Positions 51,867 through 62,588 of a DNA stretch of 64,000 nucleotides are shown one piece after another. Source of the stretch: Pohlia nutans (Eukaryota; Streptophyta; Bryopsida; Bryales; Mniaceae); assembly GCA_022496805.1 (NCBI GenBank), contig CM040102.1, forward strand, positions 5,815,001 to 5,879,000. Direction: 5' to 3'. A model generated the notes under the pieces. The model was not told the DNA's origin. It saw only the letters and a program-made list of their open reading frames with translations, and did not search any database. Within the stretch, counting starts at the first letter, position 1, and every line of letters starts with the position of its first letter. A program made the position numbers and the translations under genes.

Positions 51867-52327
51867 TTAACCCCTAAATGTTTGAACGTGTCTTTGCAAC
51901 AAGTAGAATACGTTATATTTTGGTTGTATCTAGAATGAATTCACACCTTTAATGGGTTTGAGTTCAGAAGAGAAGTTGGAATTTAAATCAATGTGGTTCT
52001 AGTGAGTTACTGAGATCCCAATTTAAAATGTCTTGTTGCTAGCAAATCCCAATTATACAACAGTGTAAGGTTGAGCCACCTAAAACCGACCAGGTACCTA
52101 ATGCCGATAATTTCTACACATGGCTTTCATTTTAGAACGCACATCTAGGTAGACCATAGATGGCTTATCGTTTTGGTCAATAAACAATAAAGGCTCTATG
52201 ATATATTTAGATTTGTGTTCTAAAATGAAAGCCATGTGTAGAAATTATCGGCATTAGGTACCTGGTCGGTTTTAGGTGGCTCGACCTTATACACTATCCC
52301 CATCCCCATGAGACATTTAAGAGTTAA
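51867..52327. mobile_element. piggyBac-like element carrying a nested palindromic element
   Basis: TTAA-CCCCTAAATGTTTGAACG at the left and GAGACATTTAAGAG-TTAA at the right. The body matches 42056-42288, except that a palindromic element (52068-52287) interrupts it. Confidence 0.8.
52068..52287. mobile_element. mariner-like palindromic miniature element
   Basis: AGGTTGAGCCACCTAAAACC at the left and GGTTTTAGGTGGCTCGACCT at the right, with about 75-bp mirrored arms and TA on both sides (52066-52067, 52288-52289). The related host repeat at 42056-42288 has the unoccupied site 'acattgtatatactatcc'. Confidence 0.85.
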
Positions 52328-52540
52328 TGCCAAGGGAAAACACAAGAATTGCATCGAAAACATCAATTAGTGACCAATAGGTAGCTGGGATCTAAAAGGT
52401 TAAAAACATACACCATTTTGAAGATAGCAGTACAAGGGTACAACCAATCCGAAAAAGGTGAACAAAATCAGCACCATGCGCAAATGCCTTAGGCCCAAAT
52501 AATTGCTTCAAAACCTCCACAATAAAAAAGTTGGGGACAC

Positions 52541-52628
52541 ATGTAGTAATCGGGAACTTCACCTCCGCAAATGTATCCCCTCGCTACATTTCACAGGGAT
52601 AATACACAGGAGGTTCCCGATACTACAT
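52541..52628. mobile_element. About 90-bp foldback element, second copy
   Basis: ATGTAGTAATCGGGAAC at the left and GTTCCCGATACTACAT at the right; relative of 5359-5447. Confidence 0.6.
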
Positions 52629-52666
52629 CTAACCAAAAAGTTGTACCACTACGACAAGCCTAAACA

Positions 52667-52860
52667 CACTAATAGCGGAATTGTCGTTTTTCATTCTCCA
52701 CTTTGTGAGAACAGTGAACAGTATCGAAATATTATACTTACATTTCTCTTTTCTTGTAACCAAAACTACTCACCAACATTGACACAACCCATGTGCCGGG
52801 CGTCGTTTCATTTCTTTTTTCATTTATAATAAGTGGAAAGCGACACATTTCCTACTAGTG
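52667..52860. mobile_element. CACTA-like miniature element
   Basis: Starts CACTAATAGCGGAATTGTCG and ends CACATTTCCTACTAGTG, with ACA on both sides (52664-52666, 52861-52863). Confidence 0.8.
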
Positions 52861-55487
52861 ACAGCTTAGTGCATCTACCAATGGCTAGTGACAATTACGG
52901 ACAGCTAGTAGAGTTCGGTGTGTCCATGGATGCACATTTCTTGACTCTCAAATGTAATCAACGTAAAGTGACTCAATTCATAAGCAACTGAAATCAATAA
53001 GGTGTCCCAAAAAACAAGGATACTCTCAAGTCTATGATTGACATGCAACTGATCAATCAACAGATAAAATATTGGGATTTCATACACAAACTGTAAAAAA
53101 TATCAATTACCGCATTGTACCAAACCTGCAAAGTTCGACTCTTGTTGTGATGCAATACACAAGAACTTAGATGAGTTTGTTTCAATCACTAATGTCGTCA
53201 CCAATGTCCAATCACTCATGTATAGCAGCCACCAATAAGTTTACGTTCATTCAGCTTTTCAAAGAATTGAATCAAATAATTAAATTTACAAAATATTAAT
53301 ATTAATATTAAAACATATTAAACGATTTGAAGTGTGAAAATTTACGTTTATGGACAATTTTGAATCAGATATTAGAAAAATACAAAATCTATATTCAAAT
53401 TGAACATTTTTGAACTGAAAACTTTAGACCTTGATATTTTAGTAAATATAACTCCAAAACTCATGATTTTTTTTCACATGATTCTACAAAGGCTTTGCAT
53501 TCTTTTCATTTAAAGTTTTATAAAACCACAAGTAACAAAAAAAAATTCATAGTTGTTTGAATTAAGGGTAACAAAAATGAAAGTTTGAATTTCAAATAAA
53601 AATAGATTTAAGAAAAGGACTTTTATTATCAAAACTCAATTGTATGTGTGGTTCATCTTGTGCACTACAACTCGTTTAAATTAGGCTCAAAGCTTATAAT
53701 TTTTGTAATTTTTATTGGCAATTCTCTAAAAAGTTGAATGAACGTAAACTTGTTGGTGGGTATTGTATAGTCTCTGCGAAAAGACAATGAAATGCACCAC
53801 CACAACCTAAACACACAAGGTATCACACTTTATGCATTCACGACATATATCACTACCAACACAAACAACACGTCACCAACTTTCAAATGACTTGAATGGT
53901 GAGTGTAATCCCTAAATGCCACCCATACCAAAATCTAGCTTATGAATGTAACTCACTGTTCAATTCCAACTGGGACACAGACGATTTTCATACAATTCTT
54001 TTTGTGAAGGATTTATATTAGTCATGCCACCTCTTCAAGTTAAATTCAGATCATTCAAACTAATTTTGGATTTTATATGGGGTCTCGACTACAAAAAGAG
54101 TCGTAAAAACGGTTCATCGTGTAGTGTATTTTGGACTTTTATGTTTTTCTACTTGAACAAATTTAGGCCATGAAAACGAGTTCTATTGCATTTGAGGTCA
54201 ACCGACAAAATGAAGTTTACCAAGTCTAATTTCTACTCTTCTTTGAATTTTTGGAAGTAGTTCAAACTAAAGTGTTTTATTAGAGTTACAAATTCATACA
54301 TTATTGAATTACCATGGTGTAGAAAAAAATAATTGAATTTAGATACACAAATGATTTTGAGAGAGCATGATAGTGCAATTTGTTTTAGAAAATTTTGATA
54401 GGTGATACCTCTATATTTAACTATCTATAAAGTGAATTAGGGTGGTATGCTCGCACAATTTGGACGTCCTACTGTGAAAAGACCCTTTAACAATACCAAA
54501 AACGTGGTTGGTAACCCTATGGTTCAGGAGATCTCAACGTAACATCAAAAACATACAAAACAAATAAACAAACAAACATCCTTCCTATCTCCAATCAACT
54601 ACGACGACAAAAAAACCCAATAAACCCTATACAAAGTAAAAGACAAACACACTCTAGTAAAAGGAAGATCAATTGGAGGGATTTTTTTCTTTCATCATTT
54701 GTCAATGATCATTCTTGTTATTTACTAGTAATGATTAGTCTATTAATGGCTAGTCTATTTTACTTTAGTAAATGCCAATGTCAATGTTGATTTTTCACAA
54801 GGATCTTGATTGGTCCTGAGACATGCCTTATAAAAAACTGTATGTCATGTGAACGGGTTCTCCAAAAAATATTGGTTTTTTGATATATTAGAATGATTTT
54901 GGACATGTTGCCAAATTATAATCAAAATCTATTTTTTTTAAGAAAAAAATTAAAAATTCTACTTGAACATGTCACATATAATATGTCAGTGACAAACGAA
55001 ATAAGTTCAAACAAAAAATCTCCATCTAAATTGTTGTCTTCAAATACTTGAGTCTTGTGAATATAGTATCTACAAACTACACACCAATTAGCATTTTTTT
55101 AATATGACATCAAAGGCACTAATATACAACCATGACATCAAGTAAAAAATCATAAATTCTTCAAATTTGGTACAAACGTATTGAAAAAAAAACACCAAAG
55201 TTTTGTGTTACCATTTAATCAAGAGGTTGAATTCTTCTATCCTTCATGTCTGTCCAAAAAACCATCAATATCACAACATTCCAATCAATGTTTTCCATTG
55301 GAATGTTTGCACACAAATGCACATTAGAGCATCTAAATTCACTAGCTTCAACAGTGTTCTCATATGGCTCTTAATGAAGTTTTTTTGAGAATCTCCTCTC
55401 ACATCTATATGTAATAACCAAAATCACCATAATCTTCATCTACAATTTATTTAGATCAGGTCAATTAATCGACCACTCTAGGGTTTT
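52861..55487. other. No gene recognised
   Basis: AT-rich DNA; no exon with family features, RNA gene or clear transposon end was found. Confidence 0.4.
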
Positions 55488-56044
<557 letters not shown>

Positions 56045-56058
56045 CCAACAATCCCCCA

Positions 56059-56626
56059 TGTCAGGGACACAAGAACTCAAGAACAAGAACAAGAGAACAA
56101 TAACAAGAGCATGAACAAGGACCCAAGAACAAGAAGTACAATAGTACACAAGAGTGGTTCTCAAGAAAGTATATTGAGCTAAATCGATAGTTGATCAAGA
56201 TTCAAGACAAGACAATACTCAAGGTTGCTCCTAACTTGTGTTGACGAGAGTGAGGAGTCCCTCACCTTGTCTCCTAGATATACTAGTACTAAGGAAGCTT
56301 CTGCAGGGGCTTCCTAGAGATTATGAGAATCCCTAGGAAGTATCTAGAAGGTCCTAAAAGTCTAAGGAACTATAGAACTTCTAGAAGTATTCTAGAAGGT
56401 TCTATGTCGGTGGCAATACCCATCACGAACTAGTTTTCTCACAATAATTGTATCACTGTGGCAATACCCATCACGAACTAGTTGTCATACAATAATTGTA
56501 TCACTGTGGCAATATCCATCACTAAGGCAATACCCATTACTAACTAGTTTTGGACACAATAATTATATCTCTAGTTTTAAGGCCTAGTCTTTGCAATACC
56601 CATCTCATGGTTCTAGGTCCGTGACA
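56059..56626 (-). repeat. 3' LTR of the chromovirus
   Basis: 568 bp, TGTCAGGGACAC to GGTCCGTGACA on the plus strand. It contains two tandem copies of a 48-bp unit ('gtggcaatacccatcacgaa' onward) where the other LTR has one. Confidence 0.93.
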
Positions 56627-56640
56627 TCACCTCCCTCTCT
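56627..56640 (-). other. Polypurine tract
   Basis: On the element's strand the sequence next to the 3' LTR reads AGAGAGGGAGGTGA, the expected purine run that primes second-strand synthesis. Confidence 0.75.
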
Positions 56641-56681
56641 AGCGACGAGTCTTCACGAGGAGTGTTATTGTGAACTCTCGA

Positions 56682-57125
56682 TCAGAGACGAAGAAAATAA
56701 AAAATATGTCTCATGGTTTCTCCGACATACTCAAGTTGTCTAGCGCGAGTCAAGTGGTTTAAGGGTCCTTGCAACCAGCGATAGTAACCGACGCCTGCTA
56801 CTTGAGACCATGCTTGGACCTTTGTATCTTCGTTGCAAAAAAGTCCTTCAAATACAGCTTCCGGGCGACCTTCAAAAGCAGGCTCTACTTCGATGACAAT
56901 CACCAACGATCTGCTACTAGGTATTTTTTGACGTTGCCGTGGTTCAAGAAGTTCTTCATCTCGAGGCCGTCTTTGTTGTTGAGAAGGTCCAGCTTCATTT
57001 CGAGGCTCGTGTGGTGATAAAGGATCTGCAGGCTGGTTCGGCAATTGTGATAAAGACAGCTCACGCTCAGACTCCGGTTGCGATTCAGAATCTAAAGAGT
57101 CTTGAGATACCTTCTAATTAGACAT
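56682..57125 (-). pseudogene. Extra open frame between pol and the 3' LTR
   Basis: From an ATG at 57125-57123 the frame runs 147 codons to 56682 with a single internal TAG at codon 4 (57116-57114). A later ATG at 57044 opens 120 codons free of stops. The product is hydrophilic and acidic at first (SQDSLDSESQPESERELS), then rich in Q, R and P. I recognise no domain. Chromoviruses usually end with the chromodomain at the end of pol, so this is an additional frame of unknown role, possibly chance. Confidence 0.5.
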
Positions 57126-57246
57126 ACTGAAAAGAAAAGAAATACAAGAGAAGATGTTTCTGAGGTTGAGAGCTGTGTTGCTCTTTGACTGCTCTCCCTT
57201 CTTTATATATAGCTCTCAACGGAAGAGCTTCTTGTTGAAATTATCA

Positions 57247-60200
57247 TCAAATAGGTCGTGGCTTATCAAGATTGCGTGGATGAAATTCCTGTACCTTTTG
57301 AGGCGCGCCAACGACATTTATTGCTGGTTCCCACGTCCGTTCATTGATGTCGTAACCACGCCAGTGTATAAAATATTCTAATTTGCCTCGTCTTCGCCGC
57401 GAATCAAGTACTTTTTCAACTTCATATTCCTCGTGGGTATCAACTTCAATGTTGGGCGGTGGTGATTGCTTTCTTCCTGGTATATTCGACTCTTTGTATG
57501 GTTCTAATAGTGATAGATGAAAAACAGGATGTACCTTCATAGATGCTGGTAGGTCCAACCGAAAAACCACCGGATTGACTTGTTGCTGAATAGGGAATGG
57601 TCCTAATCGACGATAGTCCAACTTATCACATGGTCTTGTAGTCTTGATATTGCGCCGAATAAGCCATACTTTGTCGCCGACTAGGAATGACGGTGATTCC
57701 TTTCTAAGTTTATCTGCGGCGGCTTTGTAGCGATCTTCGGCTTCTCCTAAATGAATCTTCATCAACGCATGGAGTTCTGATAATCTTGTTGCAAAGTCGA
57801 CAGTTGCCGGATTCTCATTCTTTGACTGATTTAACATGTCAAACTTTGGATGATATCCATAGTTGGCATAGAATGGCGTTTGTTGAGTCGATGCATGAAC
57901 GGTATTATTATACGCAAACTCAGCCAATGGCAAGTGCACGGTCCAATCGTCTTGTTGATAGTTGATGTTGCAACGTAAATACTGCTCCAATACTTGGTTT
58001 ACTCGCTCCGTTTGGCCATCAGTTTAAGGATGAAAAGCTCAAGAGAGTTTGATTTGCACCTTCAAGATTTCAAAGAGAGATCTCCAAAATTTAGAGACAA
58101 ATTGCGGTCCACGATCTGAAACGATGTCATCCGGTAATCCATGATATCGATAAATGTTGTCCAAAAATAATCTTGCAGTCTCTTCTCCAGTGATTGTCTT
58201 CTTGCAAGGAATAAAATGTGCCATTTTTGTCAATTGGTCAACAACCACGAATATGGTGTCAAATGACTTTGATGGAGGTAAATCGGTCATGAAATCCATA
58301 GAAACAGAAGACCATGGCTGCTTTGGAATAGGCAGCGGCTGCAAAAGTCCATACGGACGATGTCGTGGATTCTTCGATGTAGAACAAATGTCACAAGAAA
58401 GAACGTAGTCTTTGACAGCCTTCCACATCTGAGGCCACCAATAATCTTGAGAAATGAGTTCTAACGTCTTGTTGAACCCAAAATGTCCGGCTGCAGGAAA
58501 ATGATGACGGACTTGAAGAATTTGAAGGCGTGCAGAACCTTCTGGATTATACAAGCGCTCCTCAAAATACAAGAGGTCATCCACAAACTTGAAATTGTCG
58601 CGATCAATCTCAGAGCGACGCTGAATGTCAAGAACAAGAGGGTCCGTTGCTGATATTGCACGAACTTGGTCAAGAAATGATGAGTCAACTGGCATAGCCA
58701 TAGTCGCTCCATGAACTCGAAATTGCTCGGTCTTTAGAAGAGTTGTTCGTTGTTGATCATATGCTGCATCTCCTTCTTTAGGCGCAAGATAGGATCTTCG
58801 AGATAAAGCATTTGATAATCCTTGTTGTTTTCCAGGCCGATATATGATGACAAAGTCAAAACGAGATAATGACATGTTCCAACGAGCTTGCCGCCGATTT
58901 AATAAACGAGCTGACATAAAATACTCAAGATTTTTGTGATCTGTATATACAGTCATCTGGTGCGAAGCGCCTTCAAGGAAATGACGCCATACTTGAAACG
59001 AGTCCACTATAGCAAGTAGTTCTTTATCATGGATCTCGTAGTTGATTTCTGCAGCAGAGAATTTTCTAGAATAGAACGCAACTGGATGAAGTTTTGCGTC
59101 ATCTCCCTTTTGCGATAAGACTACACCTAATGTAAAGTCTGATGCATCAGTCTTCATGTAAAATGGTTTTGAGAAGTCTGGATGAATCAAAATTGGAGCC
59201 GTTATAAAAGCAGTCTTCAGATTTTGAAAAGAAGTCTCCGCTTCAAGTCTCCAATCGAGTTTGTCTTTGCATGTTAATCGAGTCAATGCAGCAGCAATTT
59301 GAGAATAATTCTGGATGAAAATTCGATAAAAATTAGCAAATCCGAGAAAACATTGTACATCACGTACCGTTCGAGGAGTTAACCAATTCGTGATAGCTTC
59401 AATCTTCTTTGGATCCATAGATAAGCCTTCATTTGAAATAATATACCCAAGAAACTCCACTTACGGTTGATGAAATACGCACTTTTCTGCTTTTGCGTAT
59501 AATCCAGCATCTCGTAGTTTTTGTAATACAAGCTTCACATATTCTTCATGTTCTTCAACATTTTTGGAATAGATTAAAATATCATCTATATAGCACACGA
59601 CAAATTTATCCAAAAATTCGCGGAAGACGTCGTTCATCAAATGTTGAAATATGGCAGGTGCATTCGTAAGTCCGAAAGGCATGACATTGTATTCAAAATG
59701 ACCATACCTTGTTCGAAATGCAGTTTTCCATTCGTCCCCTTCTTTAACGCGTACTAAATTGTAAGCTCTGCGTAAATCAACCTTCGTATAGGTCTTGGCC
59801 TGTCCAAGTTGATCAAGAAGCCCAGATATCAACGGCAACGGGTATCGATTCTTCACAGTAATCTTATTCAAGCCGCGATAATCGACACACATTCGTAAAG
59901 AGCCGTCCTTCTTCTTGACAAAGAGTATTGGGGCACCAGCTGGGGACTTCGAGTGTCAGATGAAGTTTTTGGCAAGATTCTCTGCAATATATTCCTTCAA
60001 CGCTACAAGTTCGTTTTGCGAGAGGTTGTAAATTGGGCCAAAAGGTGGTTGCGCGCCATCTTGCAGATCAATCGCGCAGTCGTAAAGTCGATGTTCCGGT
60101 AAAATATCAGCATTCTTCTTTTCAAAAACATCTTAAAACTCCTTATACTGATCCGGAATGCTCGTGCCCATAGTTGCTTCTTCACGAGCCGGAGTTGCAT

Positions 60201-60824
60201 AAATAACAAATGGATTGCTATGTTTCGCAACTCTCATAAAAGCCTTTGCTCCAACAAACAATGGTTTAGGGTGACAAAGTTTGGACCTAGTTGGTTGTGT
60301 AGGGGGAATCATACTAGGGAATGACTTGATTTTGAGGTTACTCCAATCTATATTAGGATTGAATTTTCTAAGCCAAGATAGTCCTAGTATGATAGAGCTT
60401 GTAGGGGTTTTAATGACATTGAAAACAATAAAACTATTATGGCCTTCTAACTCTATTTTTAAAGGAGTAATTTCGTGGGTGACATGACCTGAGGCTAAGG
60501 GACGTCTATCTATTACTTCTACTGGACGGGATAAGGTTTTTTAACTAAAGGATTATTGTGAAGTTTTACGAAATCTTCATCTATGAAACAAGCAGAGGCT
60601 CCTGAATCTATCAAGGCGGATGTTCGAAAGTTCAAACAAACAAAAGAAAAAGGAACGTTAAAACAACGAGAAGGTTGACCGGAAAGGAAGAGACCTTGTG
60701 ATTTGAACTCGTCCAACCGCACGGTCTCTATTGTGGCTGGGTCTCTTCGTTTTTTTATTGTTGATGGTCTCCCACAAACGTGCTCCGTGTCTTGAAAGTA
60801 TGACGGTGTTGCTTTTTGGAGCAA
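57247..60824 (-). pseudogene. pol: Chromovirus pol: protease, RT, RNase H, integrase, chromodomain
   Basis: Protease core ALIDSGASACF (near 60600), reverse transcriptase with CYIDDIL (near 59590), RNase H (TDASDF, HDKELLAI, YTDHKN), integrase with H-H-C-C finger (near 58480-58380) and DDE segment (MDFMTDLP, VSDRGPQF), a GPF motif after it, and a C-terminal chromodomain (VEKVLDSRRRRGKLEYFIHW, near 57400). Breaks: a frame change at an A-run near 60535, in-frame stops at 60135, 59958, 59463, 58041 and 58026 (first base of each, minus strand). Four of these stops differ by one C-to-T change from the expected CAA or CGA codon. The chromodomain places it among chromoviruses, which tend to target heterochromatin. 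Not functional as read. Confidence 0.93.
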
Positions 60825-61787
60825 CTGTCGGCTTTATGGCCTGGTTCTCCACAATACAAACATAAACCTTCTTCAAATCGTCGTTTCTTCTCTAGTGGCG
60901 TAAGTGGCTTGAATCGAACTGCATCAATTTGCATGTCTTCCACTTCCGAATGACTTCTTGAAATTTTTGTCGAAGCAGCCGAGTGAGAAGAACTTCTATA
61001 TGGTTTTGATGAAGTCCAAGAACGTCGATCTTGACGTCGCTGAAATAATCGATTGTCGCACTTCACGGCTTGACTTATTGCCTCACTGAGTGTTTGAGGA
61101 TCAGGTAAAGACAATAACAGGTCTTTAACGTCATCTCGTAGTTCCCAATGAAATTGACTCATAAGTGCTTCTTCATCCCAATTGATGTCGCACGCTAATT
61201 GTCGAAAATCTGATGCATATACAGATGCAGATCGCGATCCTTGTCGCAAAGAGCGAATCTTGGTTGTCGCCCAACGAATCTTGTCGTGCTCTCCAAACAC
61301 CTCTCCAAAAGAAGCTAAGAACATCTCGAAGTTGTTCAAGATCGGTGATCTTTTTTCAAACAGAGGAGCAAACCAAGATAGAGCTTGCCCCGTAAGTAAG
61401 GTTCCAACTAGACCTACTCGCGATTCGTCTGTCGGATAGCGATGCGGTTGAAGAAAGGTAATAAGCTGGATTTTATTAACAAACCCTCGAAATTTTGAGC
61501 GTGTGCCATCAAACTTCTCTGGAAGGCTAATCCAGGGCTCCTTGCGTCTCAACATGTTGAGGAGATGGATTCTCCTCTTGAGTTGGAAGAATTGATGGTT
61601 CTCCGGATGGAAAAACTTGAGGCGCAACACTCGTTTGTGAAAGTCCAGCCCCGAGATCATTGTGAAGTCTAGTAACAAAATTCTCAATTTGGTTGGTCCT
61701 AATCGGCAAGGATTCGATGGCTTTGAGAACGGCGTCTAGTTTTGATTCAGCTAAGTTTGCTGGGTTCGTGTCTACAACTCCCGACAT
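60755..61787 (-). pseudogene. gag: Chromovirus gag with zinc knuckle, frame broken
   Basis: The N-terminal part starts MSGVVDTNPANLAESKLDAV at 61787 and runs to 61527. The main part continues in a different frame (from about 61545: EPWISLPEKFDGT) through the retrotransposon gag homology region (SWFAPLFEKRSPILNNFEMF) to the CCHC knuckle CLYCGEPGHKADSC, ending at 60755. The switch of frame near 61540 indicates a small insertion or deletion. Protease follows in another frame, which could be a normal frameshift or a lesion. Confidence 0.9.
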
Positions 61788-62063
61788 CTTGAAATCACTC
61801 TAGAGAAGGAAACAAAAGAATTCTATGAAGAGTAGAGACAATTAAAGATGGGTAATCCGCAACCTTTAAAATGTTAAAACCCAATCTTGAAAAAGGGGTA
61901 ATCCGCTCTTGATCAAGAAAGAATTTTACAACACATAACAATACTAGCCTAGAGGAGGGTAATCCGCAACCTCTAGAAGGCTCTAGCACTTTCAAGAAAG
62001 GGGTAACCCACTCTTATCAAGAAAGACCAAGCTCTAGTATTGTCAATGTCACTCTCGTCAAAC

Positions 62064-62583
62064 TGTCAGGGACACAAGAACTCAAGAACAAGAACAAGAG
62101 AACAATAACAAGAGCATGAACAAGGACCCAAGAACAAGAAGTACAATAGTATACATGAGTGGTTCTTAAGAAAGTATATTGAGCTAAATCGATAGTTGAT
62201 CAAGATTCAAGACAAGACAATACTCAAGGTTGCTTCTAACTTGTGTTAACGAGAGTGAGGAGTCCCTCACCTTGTCTCCTAGATATACTAGTACTAAGGA
62301 AGCTTCTGCAGGGGCTTCCTAGAGATTATGAGAATCCCTAGGAAGTATCTAGAAGGTCCTAAAAGTCTAAGGAACTATAGAACTTCTAGAAGTATTCTAG
62401 AAGGTTTTATGTCGGTGGCAATACCCATCACGAACTAGTTTTCTCACAATAATTGTATCACTGTGGCAATATCCATCACTAAGGCAATACCCATCACTAA
62501 CTAGTTTTGGACACAATAATTATATCTCTAGTTTTAAGGCCTAGTCTTTGCAATACCCATCTCATGGTTCTATGTCCGTGACA
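62064..62583 (-). repeat. 5' LTR of the chromovirus
   Basis: 520 bp, same ends as the other LTR, with one copy of the 48-bp unit. Immediately inside it, on the element's strand, the sequence is GTTTGACGAGAGTGACATTG. This is not the TGGTATCAGAGC expected for an initiator-methionine tRNA primer site. Confidence 0.93.
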
Positions 62584-62588
62584 CCCCA

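Larger units (their letters stand above)
56059..62583 (-). mobile_element. Ty3/gypsy chromovirus, full length, decayed
   Basis: LTR retrotransposon of 6.5 kb transcribed on the minus strand. Both LTRs (62583-62064 at its 5' side and 56626-56059 at its 3' side) start TG and end CA, and CCCCA is duplicated outside (56054-56058, 62584-62588). Order in its own direction: gag, protease, reverse transcriptase, RNase H, integrase, chromodomain, then an extra open frame. A polypurine tract lies against the 3' LTR. The coding region has several stops and frame breaks, so it cannot make its proteins itself. The LTRs differ at about eight positions plus one 48-bp unit, so insertion is fairly recent. Confidence 0.95.
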
